From NCBI GenBank assembly GCA_029555085.1, contig JAKPTO010000008.1, positions 1-35,874 of the forward strand: a DNA stretch of 35,874 bases, written 5' to 3'. This DNA is from a bacterium (lineage in GTDB: Bacteria > Patescibacteriota > Patescibacteriia > UBA1558 > S5-K13). Positions 7,659-15,852 of this stretch are shown here, in pieces; positions within the stretch are counted from its first letter, which is position 1, and each line of letters begins with the position of its first letter. The notes below the pieces were generated by a model, which saw nothing but the letters and a program-made list of their open reading frames with translations, was not told where the DNA came from and did no database searches. Both the position numbers and the translations under genes were made by a program.

Positions 7659-7984
7659 AACCTCATCAATAATATTTATAACTTCTGATAATTTTATCAA
7701 CTGCTTTTCTTACTCACATGACATATATTTTCAATGAAACAATCTTTGCTGTTTATAATTTTTGGATATTTTTCAAAATTTCAAACAGAACAATATAGTC
7801 GTCATTACTATAAACTGAATATTACTATAAACTGAATAAGATTATCCGACTAATTCAGAAATTTTATCAATTCGACATCACATAACGAAAATGGATTTGC
7901 AACGCTATTTAAAGCATCGCGACCTTCTTTTCTAAACAAAAAATGCGCTTATGCGCAAAATTTTAATTTGAAAAAGATCCATTA
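7659..7984. other. Intergenic stretch with decayed coding sequence
   Basis: No intact gene is visible. On the minus strand about 7850-7935 reads as a plausible protein fragment (GRDALNSVANPFSLCDVELI) that ends in a stop, with further short open pieces in shifting frames below it. This is the look of an old pseudogene, but too little remains to name it. A 17-base tandem duplication lies inside. Confidence 0.3.
7804..7837. repeat. 17-bp direct tandem repeat, two copies
   Basis: ATTACTATAAACTGAAT at 7804-7820 is repeated exactly at 7821-7837. Confidence 0.9.
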
Positions 7985-8061
7985 TGGTGGGCATAGATGG
8001 ACTTGAACCATCGACCCCCACTTTATAAGAGTGGTGCTCTAACCGTCTGAGCTATATGCCC
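7985..8061 (-). tRNA. tRNA-Ile, anticodon UAU
   Basis: Full cloverleaf on the minus strand: acceptor GGGCATA/TATGCCC, D stem GCTC/GAGC, anticodon stem CCACT/AGTGG around CTTATAA, T arm GATGG/CCATC with TTCAAGT, discriminator A and encoded CCA. The loop positions give anticodon U34-A35-U36, which reads AUA. Most bacteria read AUA with a CAU-anticodon tRNA modified to lysidine by TilS; a genomically encoded UAU is uncommon. The body (GGGC...GCCC, A73) is otherwise a normal tRNA-Ile. Confidence 0.9.
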
Positions 8062-8108
8062 TTTATATTTATACAATAATATTATAAAAAGCAAGAAAAA
8101 TCAATATT

Positions 8109-8185
8109 TGGTGGGCATATCTGAAATTAAACCAAAGACCTCTACAATGTCAATTCTGTTATATAACAGGATAAACTCCACGCCA
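8109..8185 (-). pseudogene. Degenerate tRNA relic between two intact tRNAs
   Basis: The minus strand keeps a 3' end TATGCCC-ACCA identical to the tRNA-Ile acceptor and an anticodon-like TTGACAT as in tRNA-Val, at the same 38-base offset from the CCA as in the intact tRNA-Val. The T stem no longer pairs, and the 5' half (D arm and acceptor strand) is unrecognisable. It looks like a decayed third tRNA in this cluster. Confidence 0.6.
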
Positions 8186-8204
8186 TACTATTGTATATGT
8201 ATAA

Positions 8205-8281
8205 TGGTGGGTCCAAGAGGAATCGAACCTCTGACCTTTACGATGTCAACGTAACGCTCTAACCAACTGAGCTATGAACCC
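8205..8281 (-). tRNA. tRNA-Val, anticodon GAC
   Basis: Minus-strand cloverleaf: acceptor GGGTTCA/TGGACCC (one G-U pair), D stem GCTC/GAGC, anticodon stem TTACG/CGTAA around TTGACAT (anticodon GAC), T arm AGAGG/CCTCT with TTCGATT, and encoded ACCA. Reads GUC/GUU. Confidence 0.95.
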
Positions 8282-8370
8282 AAAAACAACCATCTACCTG
8301 CCTCGCAGAATGGAACGATTGCGGAAAACTATCGCCCATATAATATAGTATAAACAAAAAACAATTATTT

Positions 8371-9507
8371 TTAAATAGCTATATTTAAATTTCTTTTAAT
8401 GGCTTCTAAAATATTTATATAATAGTCCTCGCTTGCGCCCAAAAATTCAAAACTCAACAAATCATCGTCTCCTAAAATTTTATCTTTCTGTACTAAACCA
8501 TTAACAAGCTTTAAAGAACTATGTTTACTAGAATACACATAAACTCTTACAATATATTCTGAAATTTTATGAAACAAAACTATAACTTCAACTTGTGGAG
8601 ATCTGGATATTATATCATCAATTAATTCTCTAACTCCAATATTATCAACATCGCTTGTTTCAACATCAACAAAAGACCAAGCCATTTTTGAATTTTCATC
8701 ATATTTTATTTGAGATAAAATCTGTCCCCAAATTTTTAAAAGTGATATTGATCTATTTTGATATATATTAGAAATAATTTTTTCTCTCTCTGCTCCCATT
8801 CGTATAAGTTTACTAGCAATAGAAAGACAAGATGGAGTAACTTTATTATTTATAAATCCATTGGTAGCAAAAACTAGTCCAGCAAAAATACAATCAGCCA
8901 TTTCTTTTGAAATAAAAGAATCCGTTGAATAAAAAAAGTTAAAAATTTGTTCAGATGCTGATCCAAATTTTGTATCAACAAAATTCACCTGTCCATATTG
9001 TTTATTTGCTGGATCAAAATCAATATTTATGATTGGAGTTTTACGAAAAAAATCTACATTTTTTGAAAAAATATCTCCGAGTGATTGTAAATCCGGAGAA
9101 TTAAAAATTATAATCAAATCATAATGATCATCATAATATACAGTTATCTCATCTGGTCTAATTTCATAAGGACTGGAGGTCAAAAAAATTTTTAATTTTT
9201 CAAATTCTTCCGTATAATCTATTTCTCTAATTTTTTTATTTGCTGTACTAATTTCAAAAACCAATCTTCTTATTTTATCAAATTTAGTAATTGCACCATC
9301 TATTTTTGGCAGAAAACTATATATTTTTTTAGGTTTTTGAGGTAAAATTAAATCAATATCACCCTGTTTTTTAGTTTGTAATAAAAAATTGTAAAAACAC
9401 AAAGCGCAAGACAAACAATCTCCGGAATATTGTTCTGGAACTAAAAGTAAAATATTATTACTATTCTGAATTAATTTTTCTATCTGTTTTTCTATCGCTT
9501 GGCCCAT
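8371..9507 (-). CDS. DHH-family phosphoesterase paralogue lacking catalytic residues
   Basis: 378 residues that align along their first 215 residues with the intact DHH phosphoesterase at 11982-12959, but with the metal site dismantled. The HRKPDGD motif is PEQYSGD (His to Pro24, first Asp to Ser28). The second-motif Asp is Asn136 in IIIFNSPD. The name-giving DHH is DFD (163-165). The Asp of the ILTDTNNF motif is Ala214 in VFATNGF. The C-terminal glycine-rich GGGGHKKAAG of the DHHA1 domain is absent; the last 150 residues are different. It is therefore probably a binding or regulatory protein rather than a hydrolase. It is divergent from infB, sharing a 155-base intergenic region. Confidence 0.72.
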   Translation of the reverse strand: MGQAIEKQIEKLIQNSNNILLLVPEQYSGDCLSCALCFYNFLLQTKKQGDIDLILPQKPKKIYSFLPKIDGAITKFDKIRRLVFEISTANKKIREIDYTEEFEKLKIFLTSSPYEIRPDEITVYYDDHYDLIIIFNSPDLQSLGDIFSKNVDFFRKTPIINIDFDPANKQYGQVNFVDTKFGSASEQIFNFFYSTDSFISKEMADCIFAGLVFATNGFINNKVTPSCLSIASKLIRMGAEREKIISNIYQNRSISLLKIWGQILSQIKYDENSKMAWSFVDVETSDVDNIGVRELIDDIISRSPQVEVIVLFHKISEYIVRVYVYSSKHSSLKLVNGLVQKDKILGDDDLLSFEFLGASEDYYINILEAIKRNLNIAI

Positions 9508-9553
9508 ATTATCATTTTTACATTTTAATCTAAAAAATCTAGATTAATAAGAC

Positions 9554-9582
9554 AATATATACGATTCTTTAATCTGTGTCAA
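9554..9582 (-). promoter_or_regulatory. Promoter of the DHH-like gene
   Basis: On the minus strand TTGACA (9582-9577), 17 bases, TATATT (9559-9554). The leader of about 40 bases contains an inverted repeat TTAATCTA/TAGATTAA (9526-9547) and no SD. Confidence 0.8.
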
Positions 9583-9596
9583 ATATAAAATTATCA

Positions 9597-9625
9597 TTGA
9601 CTTTAATACAATAAACAGTTATGAT
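9597..9625 (+). promoter_or_regulatory. infB operon promoter
   Basis: TTGACT (9597-9602), 17 bases, TATGAT (9620-9625). The predicted start is near 9632, about 30 bases before the ATG. It sits back to back with the promoter of the DHH-like gene. Confidence 0.75.
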
Positions 9626-9662
9626 TACTAATTAATCTCATTGTGCAAAATAAATAAAAACT

Positions 9663-11630
9663 ATGAATATAACAGAACTTGCAAGACAACTTAAAATAAC
9701 AACAAACGAACTTTTGGAAATATTACCAGAACTCGGTTTTCATATTGGAGCAAAAGCGATAAAAGTTAATGATTCTTTAGTTGATAAAATAAAACTCGCT
9801 TATATACAATACAAGAAGAAAATACGATTTCAAGAAGAAGAATCAAAAATCAAAGAAATTAAAATTAATGACAAAAAAGAAACAAACCAAAAACATGAAA
9901 AAATAATACATATAGAAGAAAATATTATAGTAAAAGATTTGGCTGAGAAAATGAACATGCCAATAAATAAATTAATGACGGAGCTCATGAAAAACGGAAT
10001 TATGATTTCTCTTAATTCAACAATGGATTATGATACTGCTTCAATCATTGCTGAAGATTTGGGATTTAAAGTAGAGAAAATTACAAATGAAAAAAAAGAG
10101 ATTGAAAGGGATATAGTAAAAATAAAAAAACTAGAAGAATTATTAGAAAAAGATTCCAAAAAAAGCACAAGACCGCCGGTTGTTGTGGTCATGGGTCATG
10201 TTGATCATGGAAAAACAAAATTATTAGATACAATCAGAACAGCCAATGTAATAGACACTGAAAGTGGTAATATTACTCAACACATTGGAGCATATCAAAC
10301 AGAATTAAATGGGAAAAAAATAACATTTTTAGATACTCCGGGTCATGAAGCGTTTAAAGGAATGAGATCGAGAGGTGCAAAAATTGCAGATATAGGAATA
10401 ATTGTAATTGCAGCAGATGAAGGATTGAAACCACAAACGATAGAATCAATAGAATTAGTTCAAGAAGAAAATATTCCATTTATTATAGCAATAAATAAAA
10501 TCGACAAGCCGGAAGCAGATATAGAAAAAACAAAAACCATGCTTTCTGAAATTAACCTAATTCCAGAAGATTGGGGTGGAAAAACAATTTGTGTACCAAT
10601 ATCTGCTAAGAAAGGAGAAAATATAAAAGAACTTCTAGAAATGATAAATTTGCTTGCTGATATGGAAAATTTACAGGCCGACACACAAAGAAAAGCCATT
10701 GGAACAATTATAGAGTCCAATATTGATAAAAATTTAGGACCAATTGCAACAGTCTTAATTCAAACTGGAACTTTAAATATTGGTGATGAGTTCATAGTTG
10801 GAAATATAAGCGGAAAAGTAAAATCAATGATTGATTATAGGGGAGCGAAAATAACAGAAGCCGGGCCATCAACTCCTGTTCAAGTTTTGGGATTTAAAGG
10901 CGCACCTAGTGTTGGAGATATATTTAACGCTGATATAGAAAAAAATGAATACAAAAATATAAAAAAACGAGCAATAAAAACATTTACAAATACTACTGCA
11001 AAAACGCAGGAGTCAGACGATGATGAAACACAATTAAAATTAAATATAATTCTAAAATCAGATGTAATTGGATCAAAAGAAGCTATTGAAGATTCTATAA
11101 AGAAAATATCAAAACCGGGAGTTTCAATAAAAATTGTAAAAAATGGTCTTGGAAATATAACAGATAAAGACATATTAGATGCTGAATCAACAAACTCAAT
11201 TATTTTAGGATTTCATGTTAAAACAAATGCAAATGCAGAATTAATGGCAAAAGAAAAAAATATAGAAATAAAAATTTATACAATTATTTATAAATTATTA
11301 GAAGATTTAGAAGTAAAAATTGATAAAATGGTAATCCCACAGATGATCAGAGAACAAGTAGGCGAAGGATTGGTACTAAGAATTTTCAAAACATTACCAA
11401 AAAAAATGGTTGTGGGTCTTAGAATCACAAAAGGAAAAATAATGATAAATACACTTGTAAAAGTAATTAGAGCCGGTGAAGTAATAGCTGTTGGTAAAAT
11501 TACAAATCTTCAAAGCGGAAAAGAAAATGTAAATGAAGTATCGTATGGACAAGAATGTGGCGTGGAATTCACAGGAGAACCAATTATAAAAACAGAAGAC
11601 ATATTAGAATTTTATACCGAGAAAAAATAA
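9663..11630 (+). CDS. infB: Translation initiation factor IF-2
   Basis: 655 residues, a short IF-2. Residues 1-50 form an IF2 N-terminal helical module, and 85-138 a second one (IVKDLAEKMNMPINKLMTEL). The GTPase follows: G1 GHVDHGKT (178-185), G3 DTPGH (224-228), G4 NKID (278-281) and a G5 SAKKG. EF-Tu-like and IF-2 C-terminal domains complete the protein. IF-2 brings fMet-tRNA to the 30S subunit and promotes subunit joining. It is the first gene of infB-rbfA-nrnA-clpP; rbfA follows five bases after its stop. No SD before the ATG. The long linker found in E. coli IF-2 is largely missing. Confidence 0.97.
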   Translation: MNITELARQLKITTNELLEILPELGFHIGAKAIKVNDSLVDKIKLAYIQYKKKIRFQEEESKIKEIKINDKKETNQKHEKIIHIEENIIVKDLAEKMNMPINKLMTELMKNGIMISLNSTMDYDTASIIAEDLGFKVEKITNEKKEIERDIVKIKKLEELLEKDSKKSTRPPVVVVMGHVDHGKTKLLDTIRTANVIDTESGNITQHIGAYQTELNGKKITFLDTPGHEAFKGMRSRGAKIADIGIIVIAADEGLKPQTIESIELVQEENIPFIIAINKIDKPEADIEKTKTMLSEINLIPEDWGGKTICVPISAKKGENIKELLEMINLLADMENLQADTQRKAIGTIIESNIDKNLGPIATVLIQTGTLNIGDEFIVGNISGKVKSMIDYRGAKITEAGPSTPVQVLGFKGAPSVGDIFNADIEKNEYKNIKKRAIKTFTNTTAKTQESDDDETQLKLNIILKSDVIGSKEAIEDSIKKISKPGVSIKIVKNGLGNITDKDILDAESTNSIILGFHVKTNANAELMAKEKNIEIKIYTIIYKLLEDLEVKIDKMVIPQMIREQVGEGLVLRIFKTLPKKMVVGLRITKGKIMINTLVKVIRAGEVIAVGKITNLQSGKENVNEVSYGQECGVEFTGEPIIKTEDILEFYTEKK

Positions 11631-11635
11631 TAAAC

Positions 11636-11980
11636 ATGTCAAAAAGAACAGAACAAGTTAGTTCAGAATTATTAAATTTAATTTCTCAAATAATAGAAAG
11701 AGAAATTGAAATTCCTGGGTGTTTTGTAACAATAACAAATGTTTCTGTAACGCCGGACTTAAAAATTGCAAATATAAATTTTACAACAATTCCAGACACA
11801 CATGAAAATCAAGTTCTAAAAATTCTAAAATCAAATTCACAGTCAATTCAAAAAAGTTTAAAACCAAAAATAAGATTTTATACAATACCTCAATTAAGGT
11901 TTTTTATAGATGATGGTGATAAAAAAAGAAGAAATGTTAGTGAAGCCCTAGATCAAATACAAAATGAACTAAAAAATTAG
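11636..11980 (+). CDS. rbfA: Ribosome-binding factor A
   Basis: 114 residues with the single KH-like fold of RbfA: N-terminal RTEQVSSELLNLISQII, the strand ITNVSVTPDLKIANINF (about 34-50) and the C-terminal LRFFIDDGDKKRRNVSEAL (about 84-102), which matches the conserved end of the family. RbfA helps mature the 3' end of 16S rRNA and the small subunit. I use the ATG at 11636, five bases after the infB stop; an upstream in-frame ATG inside infB would add unrelated residues. One base separates it from the next gene. Confidence 0.92.
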   Translation: MSKRTEQVSSELLNLISQIIEREIEIPGCFVTITNVSVTPDLKIANINFTTIPDTHENQVLKILKSNSQSIQKSLKPKIRFYTIPQLRFFIDDGDKKRRNVSEALDQIQNELKN

Positions 11981-11981
11981 T

Positions 11982-12959
11982 ATGATAAGCGAAGAGATTA
12001 AAAAATTAGAACAAGCAATTTTGGTTTCTAATAAAGTGTTGTTAGTAATTCACAGAAAACCAGACGGAGATGCGATTGGCAGTATGCTCGCAATAAAACA
12101 TTATTTATCTGATTTGAAAAAGCAAACTTTATGTTTTTGTATCGATCCCATACCTGAACATTTTAATTATATAAAAGAAGCTGAATATGTAGAATCTAAC
12201 TCCGACAAAGTTAAAAATCAAGAATTTGATTTATGTATAATACTTGATTGTGGCGATCCTGGAATGTCAAAGATACAAGAAACATTAAACAACAAAAATT
12301 TTGTCAACGGTATTGTAAATATAGATCATCATGCAACAAATAATAATTATGGGGATATAAATATTGTTATACCAAAAGCGTCCTCTACTTCTGAAATCGT
12401 CTATCTTATCTTTAAAACTCTAAAATATAAAATTAACCCTAATATAGCAACTTGTTTATTAACAGGCATTTTAACTGATACAAATAATTTTACTAATGGT
12501 GGTACAACTCAACAATCAATAGAATCAGCTTCTGAACTTTTAAAAATTGGAGCTAATATAAACCAAATTTTAAACGCAAATGTTTTTAATAAAACTATTG
12601 ATATTTTGAAATTATGGGGAGAGGTTTTAAAAAGGATTGCGTATAACAAAGAATTAAATATGGTGATAACTGCTGTATTTGCCGAAGATATAAAAAAATT
12701 TAATTTAGAAAATGAAGAAGCAACAGAGGGAATATCTAATTATTTAAATAATTTATCAAAAGAAATTAAATGTTCACTAGTTTTAAAAGATAACGGACTT
12801 GGAAAAGTTAGGGGTAGTCTAAGAACAACAAGAGAAGATGTAGATGTTTCTAAAATTGCGCTTCTTTTGGGTGGTGGTGGACACAAAAAAGCAGCCGGAT
12901 TTGAAGTTTCTGGGAAACTAGTGTTTAATAATAATATATGGCAAATTAAACAATTATAA
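11982..12959 (+). CDS. nrnA: DHH/DHHA1 phosphoesterase, NrnA-like oligoribonuclease/pAp phosphatase
   Basis: 325 residues, the usual NrnA size. The active site is complete: His24, Asp28 and Asp30 in IHRKPDGD, Asp89 in IILDCGD, the DHH triplet at 115-117, and Asp166 in ILTDTNNF. The DHHA1 domain ends with the substrate-binding LLLGGGGHKKAAG (294-306). NrnA-type enzymes remove nucleotides from 2-5-mer RNAs, and many also hydrolyse pAp. The infB-rbfA-DHH order is common in Gram-positive bacteria and CPR. The start overlaps the end of rbfA with only a one-base gap. The catalytically broken relative at 8371-9507 is the natural comparison. Confidence 0.92.
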   Translation: MISEEIKKLEQAILVSNKVLLVIHRKPDGDAIGSMLAIKHYLSDLKKQTLCFCIDPIPEHFNYIKEAEYVESNSDKVKNQEFDLCIILDCGDPGMSKIQETLNNKNFVNGIVNIDHHATNNNYGDINIVIPKASSTSEIVYLIFKTLKYKINPNIATCLLTGILTDTNNFTNGGTTQQSIESASELLKIGANINQILNANVFNKTIDILKLWGEVLKRIAYNKELNMVITAVFAEDIKKFNLENEEATEGISNYLNNLSKEIKCSLVLKDNGLGKVRGSLRTTREDVDVSKIALLLGGGGHKKAAGFEVSGKLVFNNNIWQIKQL

Positions 12960-13020
12960 GTTTAATTATATAATTATAAATTAAATAATTTATTCAAAAT
13001 TTAAAATTAAAAATAATGAT

Positions 13021-13593
13021 ATGTATTTAATACCAACAGTTATAGAAAAAACAAATATGGGTGAACGCGCCTATGATATATATTCAAGATTATTAAAAGA
13101 AAGAATAATATTTCTAGGACAAGCGATTGATGATGGAGTAGCAAACACAATAATTGCTCAACTTCTGTTCCTTGATTCTGAAAATAATAAAGACATAAAA
13201 TTATACATTAATTGTCCTGGTGGTAGTGTAACTGATGGACTCGCAATTTATGATACAATGCAATTTATAAAATCAGATGTTTCAACTATTGCAGTTGGAC
13301 TTTCTGCTTCTATGGCGGCCGTACTTCTCTCAGCTGGTACAAAAGGAAAAAGATTTGCGCTCCCAAATGCGGAAATTTTAATACACCAAGTTATGGGTGG
13401 AGCCGAAGGACAGGCAGTGGACATAAAAATTAAAGCAGAACAAATTTTAAAAATAAAAGATAAGTTAAATAAAATCCTGTCTCTTCACACGGGTCAAAAT
13501 ATTAAAAAAATAGAAACCGATTCTGACAGAGATTACTATCTAAACGCGACTGATGCTCTAAAATACGGACTAATTGATAAGGTTATAAAATAA
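13021..13593 (+). CDS. clpP: ATP-dependent Clp protease proteolytic subunit
   Basis: 190 residues, a standard ClpP. The triad is Ser97 (GLSASMAA), His122 (ILIHQVMGG) and Asp171. NCPGGSV (64-70) forms the oxyanion/substrate strand. ClpP builds the 14-subunit chamber fed by ClpX or ClpC. The usual GQAASM is GLSASM here, a mild change. It is last in the infB run, 61 AT-rich bases after nrnA, and ends in a strong terminator. No SD. Confidence 0.96.
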   Translation: MYLIPTVIEKTNMGERAYDIYSRLLKERIIFLGQAIDDGVANTIIAQLLFLDSENNKDIKLYINCPGGSVTDGLAIYDTMQFIKSDVSTIAVGLSASMAAVLLSAGTKGKRFALPNAEILIHQVMGGAEGQAVDIKIKAEQILKIKDKLNKILSLHTGQNIKKIETDSDRDYYLNATDALKYGLIDKVIK

Positions 13594-13609
13594 TTCTTCT
13601 AAAAAAGGA

Positions 13610-13642
13610 AAACCACTCCGATATTACGCAGAGTGGTTTTTT
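13610..13642. terminator. Bidirectional terminator between clpP and the Cys-containing gene
   Basis: AAACCACTC (13610-13618) pairs with GAGTGGTTT (13631-13639), flanked by T runs on both strands. Confidence 0.9.
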
Positions 13643-13656
13643 ATTAAGATATTAAA

Positions 13657-14025
13657 CTAATCCGAAGACCCCCTTACTTCCTCAAATATTTTCATCCAAT
13701 CAGATACAAGAATACCTTCGGATGAATTAAGTTCTTTGGGAAATATAGTTAATTCAGAAAGAATTTCTACATTTTCTAATGTATTATATGAACAATTTGA
13801 CCAATCGGCAATCCCCATTCTACATGGCCTCATTTCTCCGCTTGGTCCGCATCCATTTCCATCTGAATCCGCAAAATAACCCGATAAATGTATAAAACCA
13901 AAAAATGGGCAATTACCGCGTTTTTTAATTCGCTCTTTCTGTTCTTCGGTTAACACAATTTTCTCTTTCTGCTTTGAATTAAACGCAGAAAACATTTTTC
14001 TAAAAAAATTAATGATTGATTTCAT
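13657..14025 (-). CDS. Hypothetical protein with four conserved-looking cysteines
   Basis: 122 residues, unrecognised. A basic amphipathic N-terminus (MKSIINFFRKMFSAF) precedes a core with NCPFFGF, a GCGPSGEMRPCRMG loop and NCSYN. The four Cys, with Asp/Asn/Gly in a DSDGNGCG turn, suggest a small metal-binding or disulphide-bonded fold. I start at 14025 because GGAGG lies five bases upstream and a TTGACA promoter lies between this ATG and the earlier in-frame one at 14121. GC is visibly higher than in neighbours, as in the other strong-SD genes. No neighbour hints at function. Confidence 0.6.
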   Translation of the reverse strand: MKSIINFFRKMFSAFNSKQKEKIVLTEEQKERIKKRGNCPFFGFIHLSGYFADSDGNGCGPSGEMRPCRMGIADWSNCSYNTLENVEILSELTIFPKELNSSEGILVSDWMKIFEEVRGSSD

Positions 14026-14057
14026 TATATCCTCCATGTTCTTTGATTTATCAAAAC

Positions 14058-14085
14058 ACATTAACATTTTAAAAAATTTTGTCAA
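14058..14085 (-). promoter_or_regulatory. Promoter of the Cys-containing gene
   Basis: Minus strand TTGACA (14085-14080), 16 bases, TAATGT (14063-14058); the start would be about 14051, with the SD in the leader. Confidence 0.5.
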
Positions 14086-14106
14086 ATAAACGCTGATTTT
14101 CTGTAC

Positions 14107-14135
14107 TTGAAAAGCTATCATTAATGTGCTACAAT
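14107..14135 (+). promoter_or_regulatory. rny promoter
   Basis: TTGAAA (14107-14112), 17 bases, TACAAT (14130-14135). This leaves a leader of about 180 bases before rny, in which I see no clear structure. Confidence 0.65.
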
Positions 14136-14321
14136 GAACCTATAATAAAAAATTAAGTTTGAGCAAGGAAAAATTAGAATATCTCAAATTGAAGCAAAAA
14201 CTTGTAATTTAAGCCAAAAATGACACTCAAAATCATATTCAAAACTTCAAATATTAAAACAACAAACTGCCTGCAGATTGGGATTTTGTATTCTTTGTTC
14301 AAAATATAGAAAGATAAAAAT

Positions 14322-15848
14322 ATGGAAATATTTTTTTACACTGCGTCAGCTGTTATTCTTTTGGTTCTGGGAATTTTTGGGGGCTACAAATTTAGACAAA
14401 CAGTTGCAAAAAATGCTATAGATAGTGCAGAAAGAAAATCTGAGGAAATGATAGAAAAAGCAAAAGAAAAACAACAAGATATATTGTTACAGGCCAAGGA
14501 AAAGGCTATATCAATTATTGATGAGGCCAAAAAAGAAGAAAGCGAAAGAAGAAAAGAGATATCGTATACCCAAAAAAGGTTGGAAGAAAGGGAATCTTTG
14601 TTTGATAAAAAATTATTAGATCTTGAAAACAAAAATCAAAATCTTGCAGACAAGGCAGAAAAAATAGAACATCTAAAAAAAGAAATTAAAAAAATTCAAG
14701 AAATGCAAATGGACAGATTAGAAAAAATTTCTAAAATGACAAAAGATGAAGCAAAAGATGTTTTACTTAAAAAAACAGAAAACTCAATAAAAGAAGATCT
14801 TGTTGGAAGAATTAAAAAACTAGAACAAGAATCAAACGAAGAATTAGAAAAAAGAGCAAGGGATCTGCTTTCAACAGCAATTCAACGTTGCGCAATTAAT
14901 CACGCAACAGAAACAACAACTACTACTGTGAATATTACTTCTGATGAAATGAAAGGGAGAATTATCGGTCGTGAAGGAAGAAACATAAGAACAATTGAAA
15001 AACTAACCGGGGTTGAAATTATAATTGATGACACTCCAGATGTAATTGTAATTTCTGGATTCAATCCAATAAGACGCCACTTGGCAAAAAGAGCAATTGA
15101 TAAATTAATTCTAGATGGAAGAATTCACCCAGGAAGAATTGAGCAAACAATTGAAGAAGCCAAAAAAGAATTAGCGCTTGATATAAAAAAAGCTGGCGAG
15201 GAGGCAATTTACGATGTTGGTATCCCAGCCGTAGATCCAAAATTAACTCAATTGCTTGGAAGATTAAAATACAGAACTTCATATGGTCAAAACCAATTAA
15301 AACATTCAGTTGAGGTAGCGCATTTATCCGCACTTATAGCCGAGGAACTTGGTGCCGATGTAGCAATTGCTAAAAAAGGTGGTCTTTTCCACGATATAGG
15401 AAAAGCACTTGATCACGAAATAAAAGGAACTCACCCTGAAATTGGTTATGATGTTTTAAAAAAATTCGGAATCAATGAAGAGGTAGCTCTTTGTGCGAAA
15501 ACCCACCACGATGATAATCCTGCAACACTTGAATCGCTAATTGTAAAAGTTGCTGATGCTATTTCAGGCGCAAGACCAGGAGCAAGAAAGGATAATTATG
15601 AAAACTTTTTACAAAGATTAGATGAACTTGAAAAAATTGCAAATTCATTTGAAGGAGTTGATAAAACTTACGCAATTCAGGCTGGAAGAGAAATTAGAAT
15701 TTTTGTAAAACCAGAAGAAATTGATGACTTAGCGTCTATAAAATTAGCAAAAGGAATTGCTGAAAAAGTAGAACAAGAATTAAAATATCCTGGAGAAATA
15801 AAAGTGAATGTTATTAGAGAAACAAGAATAATAGAATACGCTAGATAA
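14322..15848 (+). CDS. rny: Ribonuclease Y
   Basis: 508 residues with the full RNase Y layout. One N-terminal membrane helix (about 4-22) is followed by a long charged coiled coil (30-185), a KH domain with GRIIGREGRN (212-221) and an HD domain with His328 and HD357-358 (GLFHDIGKALDHE). The end is KVNVIRETRIIEYAR. It is a membrane-anchored endonuclease that starts mRNA decay, probably with the NrnA-type enzyme clearing short products. First gene of rny-ymdB-HU; the next ATG follows four bases after its stop. No SD. Confidence 0.97.
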   Translation: MEIFFYTASAVILLVLGIFGGYKFRQTVAKNAIDSAERKSEEMIEKAKEKQQDILLQAKEKAISIIDEAKKEESERRKEISYTQKRLEERESLFDKKLLDLENKNQNLADKAEKIEHLKKEIKKIQEMQMDRLEKISKMTKDEAKDVLLKKTENSIKEDLVGRIKKLEQESNEELEKRARDLLSTAIQRCAINHATETTTTTVNITSDEMKGRIIGREGRNIRTIEKLTGVEIIIDDTPDVIVISGFNPIRRHLAKRAIDKLILDGRIHPGRIEQTIEEAKKELALDIKKAGEEAIYDVGIPAVDPKLTQLLGRLKYRTSYGQNQLKHSVEVAHLSALIAEELGADVAIAKKGGLFHDIGKALDHEIKGTHPEIGYDVLKKFGINEEVALCAKTHHDDNPATLESLIVKVADAISGARPGARKDNYENFLQRLDELEKIANSFEGVDKTYAIQAGREIRIFVKPEEIDDLASIKLAKGIAEKVEQELKYPGEIKVNVIRETRIIEYAR

Positions 15849-15852
15849 AAAT

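Noticed and set aside
7659-7984. A functional gene on the minus strand
   Set aside because: Only short pieces in different frames separated by stops remain.
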